A stretch of DNA of 64,000 nt, taken from NCBI GenBank assembly GCA_039654915.1, contig CM077599.1, positions 86,451,001-86,515,000 on the forward strand. The letters are read 5' to 3'. Within the stretch, counting starts at the first letter, position 1. Each line of letters begins with the position of its first letter. Made by a program: the position numbers and the translations under genes. This document shows positions 50,185-61,148 of this stretch, piece after piece. A model generated the notes under the pieces. That model did not search any database. It saw only the letters and a list, made by a program, of their open reading frames with translations, and was not told the DNA's origin. The DNA comes from Aquilaria yunnanensis. Lineage: Eukaryota > Streptophyta > Magnoliopsida > Malvales > Thymelaeaceae.

Positions 50185-50757
50185 GGGGTGTAAACGAACA
50201 AAACATTCGGTGAACCGTTCATGAACGATTCGGCGGGAGTTTGTTTATGTTCGTTTGTTTGTTTATCTATGTACTAGTTATAGATTTATTGTTATATATA
50301 TTTTTATATATCGTATATTATATATTGATTATAACCTATTATCATATATGTTTATTATTACCTACCCTACGTACACCCTATACACCAGATTAACACCCAA
50401 ATTAGTGACTGTGATCATTTACCTTCGTTTAAGTAGTTCATGAATGCTTTAGACTGATTGTTTTTATTTTTGTTCGTTTATGTTGTTTGCGAACCGTTTA
50501 TGTTCACGAATGTGTTCGTTCGTTTATGATCCATTTATGTTCACGAATGTGTTCGTTCGTGTCCGTTTGTGTTCGTTTAAGCTCGTATAAACAAACGAAC
50601 ACGAACACATACTAAAACTAAACGAACGAACACGGACAAGAAAAATATGTTTATTTATTGTTTATGTTCGTGTTCGTTAAATTATGTTCGTTAAATGCTA
50701 AATAAACGAATACGAACAGAGCTTATTTGTGTTCGTTTAGTTCGTTTACAGTCTTAT
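50185..50757. mobile_element. GTTCG-rich palindromic MITE
   Basis: TGTAAACGAAC near the left end (50189-50199) is matched by its exact complement GTTCGTTTACA at 50740-50750. Between them, GTTCGTTTATG/AAACGAAC words occur on both strands, with a large inner palindrome around 50440-50720. ACTTG lies just outside both ends. It belongs to a common plant non-autonomous hAT-type repeat. There is no coding capacity. Confidence 0.6.
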
Positions 50758-50842
50758 AGACTTGGTCATACCCGACCCCACCTCGAACACCCCTAATTAT
50801 TATTAGCGCGTCAATTGAACTTGTTCCGGATGTAGCTGTCTC

Positions 50843-53800
50843 GTGTGCGTTTGTCCCTTTTGCGTCGCCTCCTCGGCTCCTCCTAGTCCTGAGCAGTTCA
50901 ATGGATCTTCTTCAAATGCATTCTCTTCTCCCTTCAGGGCTTTTTATTCTTCTCCTTTTGCTTCTTCTTCAAATGAACTCACAGCCTTGTCTCTCATCCA
51001 GAACTCTGGCGTCATCGCTTGCCTTCGTGCCAACAGGTAAATGTTTCAAGTTCCATCAACTTACCCGTTTCTTTCAGTATTTGAGTTCCTTATGCGAAAA
51101 CTTTTTTCTATCAGTCCTGAAATTGCAATAAATTCTGCTTATGCTGCCCTCGATGCCGGGATCTCAGTCGTGAGTCTCCTCCTCCTCCTCCTCCTCCCCC
51201 TCCTTCTCATTTCTCTTTTCTTCTTCCGTGTCTGTGTAAGTTTAAGGTTATTGCTTCTGGTCCTTCTGGATTTGCAGCTGGAGATAACGATGTCGACCCT
51301 GGGTGTTTTTGAGGTTGTAACATCAACCCCTTTTCCGTTTCTTTCCTGCCCAATCTTAATCTTACCTTGGCTTCAAGCTTACCAGCTTGCTGCGTTTTCT
51401 CTTCCTTCCAGATTTTACAACATCTCGTGCACAAGTATCCTACCAAGGCCTTGGGTGTAATAGCATTCCTACTTTCATCCTTTTCTTACTCTTTAGTTGC
51501 TATCTTACTCCGTTTTTTTGTCTTTACTTGCTATCTTTCTTGCTCATGTGCAAACCCTTTCGGACATGGGTGATGTGTGCAAACATTTATGTCTGTAAGT
51601 GTCTGATAGGGGTGTGTCATGAAAAGATATAGTCGAGTAAGAGTCCGTGGTACTTGTGAGAACATGTTGGATTCTGTGCCATAGAAGAAATACCAGAATG
51701 CTGAATACATCATTACAAAATTTTGAACTATGCTACTTGCTGGCAATTTCTTGAGCACCCAAATGTTTGCCCAACCTTTTACCTCTACTCTTTATCTAAT
51801 TGGTGCTGATCCTTTCTGTTGCCCAGTTGTATGGTTAATTCATGGTATTGCTGGCTTCATTAGGTATTAGGAACATATTTAGCAACATATGGACCAAATC
51901 ATATTTTTTGTGCTTTTCATAGCTGCTAAAACTTGCAGGTTGGAAGTGTTCTAAGAGCTGAAGATGCCAGGAAGGCAATGAGTTTTGGAGCCAAGTTTCT
52001 TATGAGCCCTGCTATAGTCAAGGTAGGTTACATTATCTTTTTCCCACTAAAAAGATGGGGAACCTCATTTTACATTCTTTTCTCTTATTGGCTTCTCATT
52101 GGAGATTGTCAGTGCTTCACTTTTTTATTCTGATACCATTTCAGTAACTCACCAGGGTATCATGGTTGATGTTAAATGCAGCAATGTCTTATACATCCCT
52201 GGTGCAATGACCCCAACGGAAGTATTATCCTGACTTCCAAGTCCTATATATTGTTTCTGACTTATTTCTTCATGTCATTTCCTCCTTTCTTTTTTTTTTT
52301 TTTTTGTAAGGACATAGTTTGAAAATCAGGTGATCATATTTTATGTTCTTTGCATTCTTATAAGAGCCACTTATGGTTTCAGATATTGTCTGCATATGAT
52401 GCTGGTGCCAAGATTGTCAAGGCAAGTATCATTGAGATTATATAGCATCGCTAATCCTTAAAAAAAAACAACAACAATAACAACAAAATATACTTATAAC
52501 ATGTAAAAGATGACCATCTGATCAGTGCAACTATCTTAAATATCAGGGCATTTCTTTTTAGATTATTTTTATTGCTAATCAGGATGTGACATGAATGGAT
52601 AAGAGAACAAGGCTGCACTCTGTTATGTGCTTCCAATTCATTCCGGAATATACTTGGTATATGAAATTTCTCCTGTTTGCATTATAAATAATGAATATGG
52701 TGTTCTACACTTGCTTAATACTCCGGATTAAAGTCTTTTTACAGCTTGACTAACCTTGTAGGAACTTAAGTTTTAATTGAAGAATAAGAATCTGGTCCTT
52801 CGCTTAATAACTGAATTAGTAAGCATCTTGTTGATCTATTAGTTTATTTATCCTGCAAGTTTAGCAGCTGATTGGGTACAGTATATTTTCTCTTTTTCCA
52901 TCTTAGTCCCCACTGATGCTTTAGTATGAATGTGAATCTTTCAAAGAAACCATCTCAGGAATTCCTAATCTGAGTTTTGTTCGTTTATTTGAAAAACAGA
53001 TTTATCCTGTTTCTGCATTAGGTGGGACCAGGTATATATCAGCACTTAAGAAGCCTTTTCATTTCATTCCAATGGTTGCTTCCCAAGGCATAACAACAGG
53101 TTGGTATTTGGACAAAATATAGCCCCTACAAATCATAATGTGCTAATTGTGTCGGTGACAATAACTTGTCATGTTGAGGATTTAAATTACTGTGTCACAT
53201 GTGCTAAACTGCACTTTTAAGGTTCTAAAATACTAACAAAGTTAAATTGTCCCCTGAAATTTTGCAGGGGTGAGGGAGAGAGATGAACAAAAAAGAGGAG
53301 GGAGGGGTCGAAACTTAAGTAGGGCTGGGGCACCATAACTCAAGAGTCTGCAAGCTTCATACTAAGGCTTCAAAAACCAAATAAATAAACAAATATTATG
53401 AATCTTTTCTAATAGTACTCTGCCTTTATTATTGGAGAAAATGCAACTTTACATTGAGGCTGCAGAGAGTGGAACTGTGGAAGTCAGGTTATCAGTAATT
53501 TACCACAAGAGGACACTCTTACCTATGAATTCATTAGAGGATGATGATGATGATGATGATGATAACAACAATAATAATAAATAGGCCTAAATCCATAATT
53601 CACCCCCCAACTTTGTTGACTCAGACACTTAACCCCTTCAACTATGATTTGGGGCAACTCAGCCCCTAAACTTTGTAAACTGAAACACATAACTCCTTCC
53701 ATCTGATGAAAATGTTCTTTTTGGTTCCCAAGGGACTTATACGACAATAACATTGAACAATGTGACTGAATTTGGCATTTTAGAGAGTTCATTGGGAAAT

Positions 53801-54595
53801 TGGGAGCATCTTCAGCATGTCAATTAAAACTGCGGAAGAAGAAGAACTTTCAAACAACAATTATTAAAATGCCAAATTCAACCTCCTTGTTCAATATTAT
53901 TGTCATTTAAGCACCTAAAAAATAAAAAAGAATATTTTCATCAGTTAAAAGGGGTTACGTGTCTTAGTTTACAAAGTTTGGGGGCTGAGTTGCCCCAAGT
54001 CATAGTTGAAGAGGTTAAATGTCCGAGTTAGCAAAGTTAGGGGGTGAATTGTGGATTTAAGCCTAATAAATAAGTAAAATGAGAGTTAATTTTCAAAGAA
54101 AAGGATATTTAAATAATGAAATGGATGTAATAAGATCACCAACTTATTTGATCTACAGTCATTAAAATACTTGAATATTTGTAAACTATAGAAAGTAAAA
54201 TGAACTAAAATAGTTTTATTTCTATATTATTTGGTTTAAGGTGCCATCGAGAGTTTTTCTGAAAAGAAATTGATGACTCTATAGTGTATAGCATTTTGCT
54301 CCGTCAAATTGTGATGTTTATCCTATTTAATGTGATCAATGATTGTGACCCTTGATCCTAACAGAGTAGGCATCATCTTCTATCAATGGATAAGTCATGT
54401 CAAATCATAAACTAATCATGTTTATTTTCAAAACTTCATGCAGATTCTGTAGGGGAGTATATCACCAATGGAGCGGTATCAGTTGTTCTTTCTGTTGCCA
54501 TAGTCGACAAACTGACAATTAGCAAAAAGGACTTTGATGCAATATATAAGCTTGCAAGGTCTGCTGCTTTACAAGGGAAAGCAGCTGTGGGAATG
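50843..54595 (+). CDS. KDPG/KHG aldolase-like protein, start codon not found
   Basis: Exons: (50843)-51036, 51115-51169, 51278-51313, 51412-51456, 51939-52022, 52156-52221, 52383-52421, 53000-53099, 54444-54595. The reading is intact from LSLIQNSGVIACLRAN to ARSAALQGKAAVGM. Aldolase landmarks are present: the Glu of LEITMST, LYIPGAMTPTE, and the Schiff-base Lys before IYPVSALGG (K at the exon 7/8 junction). In bacteria this family cleaves 2-keto-3-deoxy-6-phosphogluconate to pyruvate and glyceraldehyde-3-phosphate. Plant copies are usually predicted plastid proteins. Intron 7 begins GC instead of GT. No ATG lies in frame between the upstream TGA (50816) and the first conserved residues. Either the true first exon is elsewhere or the start is lost. 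The last few codons or a final exon may also be missing. Confidence 0.82.
53541..53563. repeat. (ATG)n microsatellite
   Basis: Seven or more ATG/TGA units in aldolase intron 8, shortly before the MITE. Confidence 0.9.
53576..54072. mobile_element. Long-TIR MITE in aldolase intron 8
   Basis: The element 53584-54064 (481 bp) has inverted ends alignable over about 135 bp, for example AATTCACCCCC and TTGGGGCAACTCAGCCCC on both sides. It is flanked by a perfect 8-bp duplication AATAAATA (53576-53583 and 54065-54072), which favours the hAT superfamily. There is no coding sequence. Confidence 0.85.
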
Positions 54596-55390
54596 GTATG
54601 TTTACAGCCATTGTTTCACTGTGTTTTGAGACTTTAAGGAGAATTGCATAGTTTTAGTTGAAGGTAATTTCCACTAAATGATTTATAAGCACCATGAAGG
54701 TAGATATGGAAGAGGCAACTGTTCCTTTTTTTTTTTTATACTATGAGGTCTGGCCATGAGACTTTGAGAATAGTTGAATTCTGGGCATTACCTTGTACAG
54801 TGATTAAATTGCCAGGATAAGCTGGGGTTTCTACCATTGATAGAGTGATCACTCAAGGCAGATTAGCAACAATAGTTTCGTATAATGTTCTGAGTTGACA
54901 GTTTCAAATGGAATGGAAATAGAATGAACTTGCAATTTTGTGTGTATATTCTGATTCAGATACCAAAATGTAGTCTGAGGTGCACATCGGTGTTTGAGAG
55001 TGATATGCTAAATATGGAGAAGTGAGAATAGGCTGGTGTTTGACCAACATTTCTTGGCTAAACTTACAGAAAAAAGATTTCTTGGTTTTCGGAGTTTCCT
55101 GATAAACATACACCAAGCAAGTAGAGTGGAGACACAAGATACATGCAGCTGATCCCATTAGTTGAAAATGCTTAGCTGATTGATTGTACAAGGTCAGTTG
55201 GACTCGACTTGAGTCCAATTCAGCTCCTGTCATTACAATGATCCGTCATCTATGTTAATTGTTCTTCTATTTGTGAAAATGTAGTATACTTGTAGACTGC
55301 AGATAACAAAATTTATGTTGCCAATGTTTGGTCTTGTTTTGATTGTTAATGATCCATTTCCACATTGTTTGCCAATGTAGTCGCAATGCG
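54596..55390. other. Region after the last aldolase exon found
   Basis: May hold the end of the aldolase gene. If the splice donor at 54596 is not used, the frame ends 14 codons later. No further conserved coding block is recognisable before the gypsy LTR. Confidence 0.35.
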
Positions 55391-56049
55391 GGAAAAGAGT
55401 GCAGATCATGTACTTTGACTCAATATGATAAAGGAACTTATTGGTTGTGTAGCAGTGTGTTTAAGAGTTGCTACCAATCAGTTTCATCTAGGTCGATTAG
55501 ATACCTTTTATGATCTATGAGAGATTCTAAGATCGTGAGTCTATTAAGCTAAAATAACCTTGTCATACCGTTCAAAAATTGATACCATACGGTTCGGTTT
55601 TATCTCTTAAGGGAAAAACTTTTAGGTTTCTTGGGGAGAGAGTGGCAAGACAGAGGACTTAGATTATTGTTTCACCTTTTCTCAAATAACTTAGGTGGTG
55701 TTTGGTTGTAGAAAATAGTTTTCCTTTTCCTTTTTTGATTCTAGTTTTTATTTTCCATGTACAGTTTTCTAAAATGTTTTTCAGAAAACATGTTTGATTG
55801 CTTCTACAAGAAAACAATTTTCTAAAAATGAAAAATGGGAAAACATGTTTAGTCGAGAAAATTTTCTTCACAACAAAATTCTATATTCTTATATTGTTAA
55901 AACATTCAAATGCAATACTCATATAAAAGAAAAAAAAACATGTTCATATGATAAACAGAATATCTTAGTTATAATATTTGTTAATGTATAATATAATTTC
56001 AAAGAGAATATAATATCAAATATAATTATATACATTAAAGTCAATGCCT

Positions 56050-57419
56050 ATTGAAGCGAACTCTGCGTCGCTGGTAATCATTTCACATACGGGTGGCTAT
56101 CTCATCTTTCACAACTTGCTCACTGCTTTGAGCTCCTTCATTCAAAAACTCACTCTCAAGTTCGTGTTCTTTCTTCTTTGTAGGTGGCACTTGGGTAAAT
56201 ACATAAAGAAGCTTTCCAATAGCAGTGGTGGGGTTAAATATTTGGGAAAGCATGGTGTAATGCTTGTAGCCAAATTTGCGATAGGTCTTGAAGTTTTTTT
56301 GATATTGCTACAATAGAGAAAAAAAGAACAATAAACAAAATAGTAAAGAGCAGCAGAAAAAATATCTTGAATAATATAATTAGTTATGAATTAATGTCAC
56401 TGCAATTACAAGACAGCCCCTTGGTTCCCAATGCTGCAGTAAATGAAAGTACAGCACAATTTGGTTCTAAAATGCATTTTCATAGATGATATCACCATCT
56501 TAACTGAAAAATTTAGCTGTTGACAAGTCACAAGTCCTTAAAAGATGTTAATTGAATAGGAGAACTAAGTCCAACTTACCTAAAATAAAAAAGGACATGG
56601 TTAATAAAAGTAGTCAATTTATTACTATAAAAAGGACCTGGTTAATAAAAGTTGAACAAAAGATGAACGTATTATAATTAACAGGCAAGTTGAAAACAGT
56701 CCTGAAGATGAAAAAGTCCATCAGTTTTTTCAATCAGCCAAAAAAAAAAAAGAAAAGAAAAAAAGAAAAAGAAAAAGAAAAAGAAAAAGATCATCAAATT
56801 TTCACATGCAGCTTCCTCTGCTGTCTTTGCAGAGTGGGAATTTCACTACAGATGTACACTACTTCATCTCACAACAACAAGCTACCAATACAAACAATGT
56901 ACTCTACCTATATACACTATACTTCTACCAAAACCAGTAAGAAGTTATATATTCAATAATTAACAGCTAATACAACAACATAAACAAGAAAAATAGAACA
57001 AACATCAAATAGCTGCACTGCTAGCTCCATGTTATTTCATATTGAAGAAATAAAGAGCATATAAGACAGTATACCTTGAAGAAATGTTGTCATACTTCCT
57101 CCGAAGCATGCACAATGTTGGAATCAACATCCCAAGTGACTCAGGTGTGTTCCAGCAGCTGTGTGAACTAACGAGTTTTAATCTGAAATCGATGATATTT
57201 TGCTTTCAACTTGTCACTACCATAACTCACTCTAGCAGTTGCAAACATGTCCTTGTTCATGGCTTCCTAATCTTTTGGCTTAAAAATAAAAGCCTTTTCT
57301 GGGTGACTGACAACTCTCTCGTACAAAAGTTGAAGGAAGGCGAATTCATTTTTCTCAGGCCACTTCTTCTTATCATCTCCCTCTTTAATGTTCTCAGCCA
57401 TCTCCACAAATTCAGCCAT
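56050..57419 (-). pseudogene. Decayed Myb/SANT-like (PIF ORF1-type) gene
   Basis: From ATG at 57419 the frame reads KKKWPEKNEFAFLQLLYERV, then a TAG (about 57270), then DKLKAKYHRF, a TAG, FTQLLEHT, a TGA, VTWDVDSNIVHASEEV, another TGA and QHFFKVY, ending at a plausible GT donor (about 57075). A second block at about 56300-56110 reads FKTYRKFGYKHYTMLSQIFN then PTTAIGKLLY. Word order matches the plant Myb_DNA-bind_3 domain carried by PIF/Harbinger elements, which helps transposase bind element ends. At least four in-frame stops show it is dead. It is the clearest coding evidence for the superfamily call. Confidence 0.75.
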
Positions 57420-57766
57420 AAGTCAATAACAGAATGAGTTGGCAACAAAACCAGATGAGAAAAGAAAATGAACAGAATAGGAAAATTCAACTAGGATATA
57501 TGCATGTAAGTAATAATTAACCATGTTAAAGCACCTGATTATCTAGCACTATTCTGATTATCTAGCATTCCATATTCAACCAATAAACAACAATAGTTCT
57601 CCCTGAAAATGACAAACATTTCACAATAAGCATAGAACTCTAGCAAGTCAATCTGGCCTATCAACATTGCTAGCAACATGATGAACAAATAAGGTTGATC
57701 AAGTTGAAGCCTTAAGTGCCTCTCTAACCCCCAATCAAATAAGCTCCAGGTTCAATTTCGTTATTG

Positions 57767-58095
57767 TCTAGTAGCTCCTTTTTTAGCATAACCAAGCTGT
57801 ACTAAAACGGCTACATCTCACTATTGAGACATCAGAATTTTAAACCATAAAATTTTCAGTAAAGTACACATATAAGGTTTTAATTTTGCTAAATATCAGC
57901 TCTAAATATGCATCACATGAATTATAGCATAATTTAGAATAGTTTAGTTTGTTGCTGTCCAATAGCTCCAATTCCAGCACAACCATGTTGTACTAAAATG
58001 GTCGTATTTCACTGCTCAGACATTGGAATTGTAAACCATAAAATTCCAGGTGAACTGCACTAACAAGGCTATAAATCTGCTAAGCATCACCAAAT
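57767..58095. repeat. Diverged direct duplication of about 190 bp
   Basis: Blocks starting at about 57767 and 57955 share TAGCTCC, TGTACTAAAA, GAGACAT/CAGACAT and TAAACCATAAAATT in order, in the PIF element. The period is about 188 bp. Confidence 0.65.
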
Positions 58096-60385
58096 AAATG
58101 GTCATTTAGTCTAGTGTATAGAACTAATACTGCATCAACGCCCCGGTCATATATAACATTGCCCAATAGTTTTTAGCTTAAATGAAAGCCAGGTCCACAA
58201 ATTCACATAAGAAATCAAGGAGGGCAACCAACTAAGCCACTGGAATAATATAAGTTAATTACAATCTTTTGACAAAAAGGATGAGACCAGAGTGTACCTA
58301 ATAATTATTAGACATAAATATACAATTCAAATAACTTTGGTCGTGTGTCAACAACATAAACACCACCAAACATAAAGACTTTGCTTGGATTTAATTAAAA
58401 GGGAAATGGATTGGTGAGGAGGGGACGTAGGAACCAATTACTAGAAGGATCTAGCAATTGAAAAAGATAAAGACCATATAAGTGGTTTCAGCTAAGAATT
58501 TAACTGACTTATGATGGATAACGAATGTGGTTGATTCTCACAACAATCACCATCTTGAGAGATGCTAGAGCATTTGCTGCAGAAGCATGTTTGAAATAGT
58601 TTAGAATTTAGCAAATGGTTTCAGCTAGAGGCTTTAATGGTCTAAATGAAAAACTTAAAATGGCTGGTTGTTTATGAGTTTAGAACATAGTATTGCCAAA
58701 TCAACTACCATGCCAACAACTTATAATAATTGCATTAGAAAAGCTCAAAGAGAACTAATCTTCACCTTCTAGATAGCGTTCTAGGGACCAAATAAACGAA
58801 AAAACATAGCAGGAGCCATCAATAAGAAGGGTATCCCGCAAGCAAGTAAAACAAAAATATGAAGAAAACACAAAATCAAGCATAACAATACTGTCAGCTT
58901 CTTAATTAATAAAATTAGAAAGAATTATAAACAAGCAAAGAATCATAAACAAAAACAAGCGAATCAGATTGAGATAAGGAGATAAATCAGATGAACCCAG
59001 CCGAATCAGATGAACGAATAGACCCATCTAATCATTGTAAATAGCTGGACCCATTCAACAAAGAGTGCATTCAAAGATAGTTGCAATCGAGAGAGAGATC
59101 GAGAGGCTTACCTACGAAACTACCAAAGGCCTTCAAATGGTCGGGATGACTTTCGGTGGCGGCACTGGTGAGGCTGGAAAGCTAAAGATCACATAGCCCA
59201 AAAACCCATTCAATGAAGAACTCAAACAAATCAGATGAATGAACCCAAGCAAAAATATAGAGAGATTGAGAGGATAAGAAATCAGATAAACGAACCTGCA
59301 AATCAAATGGTGATAGAGAAAGGGTAGAACAATCAATTGATAAATCAGATGACGAGGACTCAAACTTGAACAATCAAATAATGATATGAGGCAGGCATCA
59401 GACGACAAGGACTCGGACCGGAGATACCATGGCTAAGATGCTTGGTTGAATAAGAGAGACGAGCACTGAGGGCCTCGAAGATCGATCGGAGTTTTAAGTT
59501 AAAAAGTGAAAACCATGTTTTCTAATTTTTGAAAAATGGAAAACAACAAAATGTTAGTTTCCTAATTCTTTATAAAGTGGAAAACTATTTTCCTAGAAAA
59601 ATGAAAATAAAAATTAGTGACCTAAACACATTTTCTTTTCATTTTATAATTTTTAAAAAATTTCTGGACCAAAACTAAACACACCCTTAGTTTTTGTACT
59701 TTTTCTCTCCCATTTTCTATGGATAGTGACTCCTATTTATAGTAACAGTGTTATGAACGTGATTAACAAGTAAATTTGATTCTAAACCTAATCAAAAATT
59801 AAATTTTTAAAGGTTTAAATCTCTTAGGATAAAGTCTCATCTAAATATTAATCCAAGTCTACAAAAACTCTTAAATTGTTGATCTGACCTAGATTTTTGG
59901 ACAAATTTCAGTTCAACCTATTTTTTTCAGGATTTGTCAAATTGGCCCAAGATTTTGTAAAATTCTCAAAATTTCTCAGATCTTTATAGATTTGTCAGAT
60001 TTGCCTAAAACTCTCTATGGTTGACAGATTTGTCCTAAAGTTTTCAATTTTGCTTAGAATCTTCTAAAAACCTTCAATTCACACCCAAACTCCTCATTTT
60101 TACCTTAACTAAAACCAAAAAATTCTAGGACCCCTAATAAGTACCTAAACTAAATTAATTTCTATTTTGACCCTAAATGATCATCCTAAATTCTTAAAGC
60201 CTTATAACATGAATAATAATGTAACCAAAATGTGACTAGACCAACTAACCCTAAAAAGATAGAAATGACCCAAACATCCTAACAATTAACCAAATTACCC
60301 CTAAAAATGAAAATGCCCCCTAAACTAATTTTCCTAACCTAAAACTAAATAAAAATTAGTATCCTAACAAAATTATGTGTCAACA

Positions 60386-60400
60386 GCTGTGCCCCTTTGC
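60386..60400 (-). other. Polypurine tract of the gypsy element
   Basis: Minus-strand GCAAAGGGGCACAGC immediately before the LTR start. Such a tract primes plus-strand DNA synthesis and lies just inside the 3' LTR. This places the internal region to the right of 60386. Confidence 0.6.
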
Positions 60401-60769
60401 ATGCATCATGATCCATTACCAAATTTTCTCCAGTTTTCCATCTGGACAATGAGAACCTTCTCACTGCCAAAAATCTTAAGAAAAACCTTTTTCTCCTCTA
60501 TTTTGAAGCTAAGGAACATTCCTTATTATCTCTATGATGGGAATCCTCCTACCGTTTAAGAATCTAAGGAGAAAAGCTCATTCCTCCTTATCTACCAGGC
60601 CTAGGAACTTTTTTGGCCTTTTGCAATAAGAACCTTCCTATTGTTTCCAAACCTATCTTCTTTTCTTAAGGGGTTACGAAACATTCCTCTTCCTTTTGAA
60701 TAAGAACTTTCCTATTGTTGCATGGAAGAAAGAAACTTTTTTCTTATTTTGTTTACCTTTGGTAGAAAA

Positions 60770-61145
60770 TCTTATTTTACCATGATTTAAAAGGTAGATA
60801 ATTCTCTCTTTACCACCTTTTATTGTTTTTGAGGTGAAGAATTCTCTCTCTTTATCACTTCTTATTGCTTTTGAGATAAAGAATTCTTTCTTTTGACAAC
60901 CTCTAAATTCCTTTGAGGTAAATCACCTCGACTATTTACCACACCTGATGACTCTTGAGGTAAAGAACTCTATCTCTTTACCACTTTTAAATTCATTTGA
61001 GGTAAAACACCCTAACTTTTTACCATCTTTAATGACTCTAAAGACAAAGAACTCTGTCTTTTTAGCACCTCTAAATTCTTTTAAGGTAGAGCACTTTGCC
61101 TCTTTACCATATTTGATGACTCTTAAGGTAGAGAACCCTATCTTT
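60770..61145. repeat. 84-bp tandem repeat array
   Basis: GATGACTC-type blocks recur at 60947, 61031 and 61115, and TAAATTC blocks at 60904, 60988 and 61072, all exactly 84 bp apart. Each unit consists of two related halves of about 42 bp (TTTGAGGTAAA and CTTGAGGTAAAGAAC). Weaker copies extend upstream to about 60770. Confidence 0.85.
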
Positions 61146-61148
61146 TTT

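Larger units (their letters stand above)
45938..50795. mobile_element. Outer hAT-like element interrupted by later insertions
   Basis: The left end TAGGAGTGTTCATCC (45938) and the reverse complement of the right end, TAGGGGTGTTCGAGG (50795), match as terminal inverted repeats. Neighbouring inner sequences on both sides are rich in AACCCGC/AACCCAACCCC or their complements, typical of a hAT-type repeat family. The flanking 8-mers (ATTCTTAG, ATTATTAT) agree at 6 of 8 positions. Within these ends lie a second TIR element with a solo LTR, and a palindromic MITE. The right end lies 48 bp before the first readable aldolase codon. Confidence 0.5.
55691..59689. mobile_element. PIF/Harbinger-type element nested in the gypsy LTR
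   Basis: The element 55694-59686 (3993 bp) starts GGTGGTGTTTGGTT. The reverse complement of its other end is GGGTGTGTTTAGTT, matching the Tourist/PIF end motif, and the 3-bp target duplication TTA flanks it (55691-55693, 59687-59689). Subterminal sequence on both sides is rich in AAAAC/GAAAA words that pair over about 150 bp. Inside is a decayed Myb/SANT gene on the minus strand but no DDE transposase that I can see. Degenerate AATCAGATGAACGAA-like words recur at 58980-59360. Confidence 0.8.
55390..60385 (-). mobile_element. Gypsy 3' LTR, split by a PIF/Harbinger element
   Basis: On the minus strand the LTR begins TGTTGACACATAATTTTG at 60385, directly after a purine tract (GCAAAGGGGCACAGC). 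It has a TATA-like CTATAAATAGGAG near 59735, continues to 59690, and resumes at 55690 beyond the 4-kb insertion. Its far end (about 55390) could not be fixed. Without the insertion it would be about 1 kb. TGTTGACAC starts and GGGGCACAGC tracts are familiar from large plant gypsy elements of the Tat/Ogre type. That lineage is inferred, since RT lies outside the window. Confidence 0.65.

Noticed and set aside
50843..54595. Aldolase gene as recent bacterial transfer
   Set aside because: It has nine exons with plant-type splice sites and resembles the known plant branch of the family, so recent transfer or contamination is not supported.
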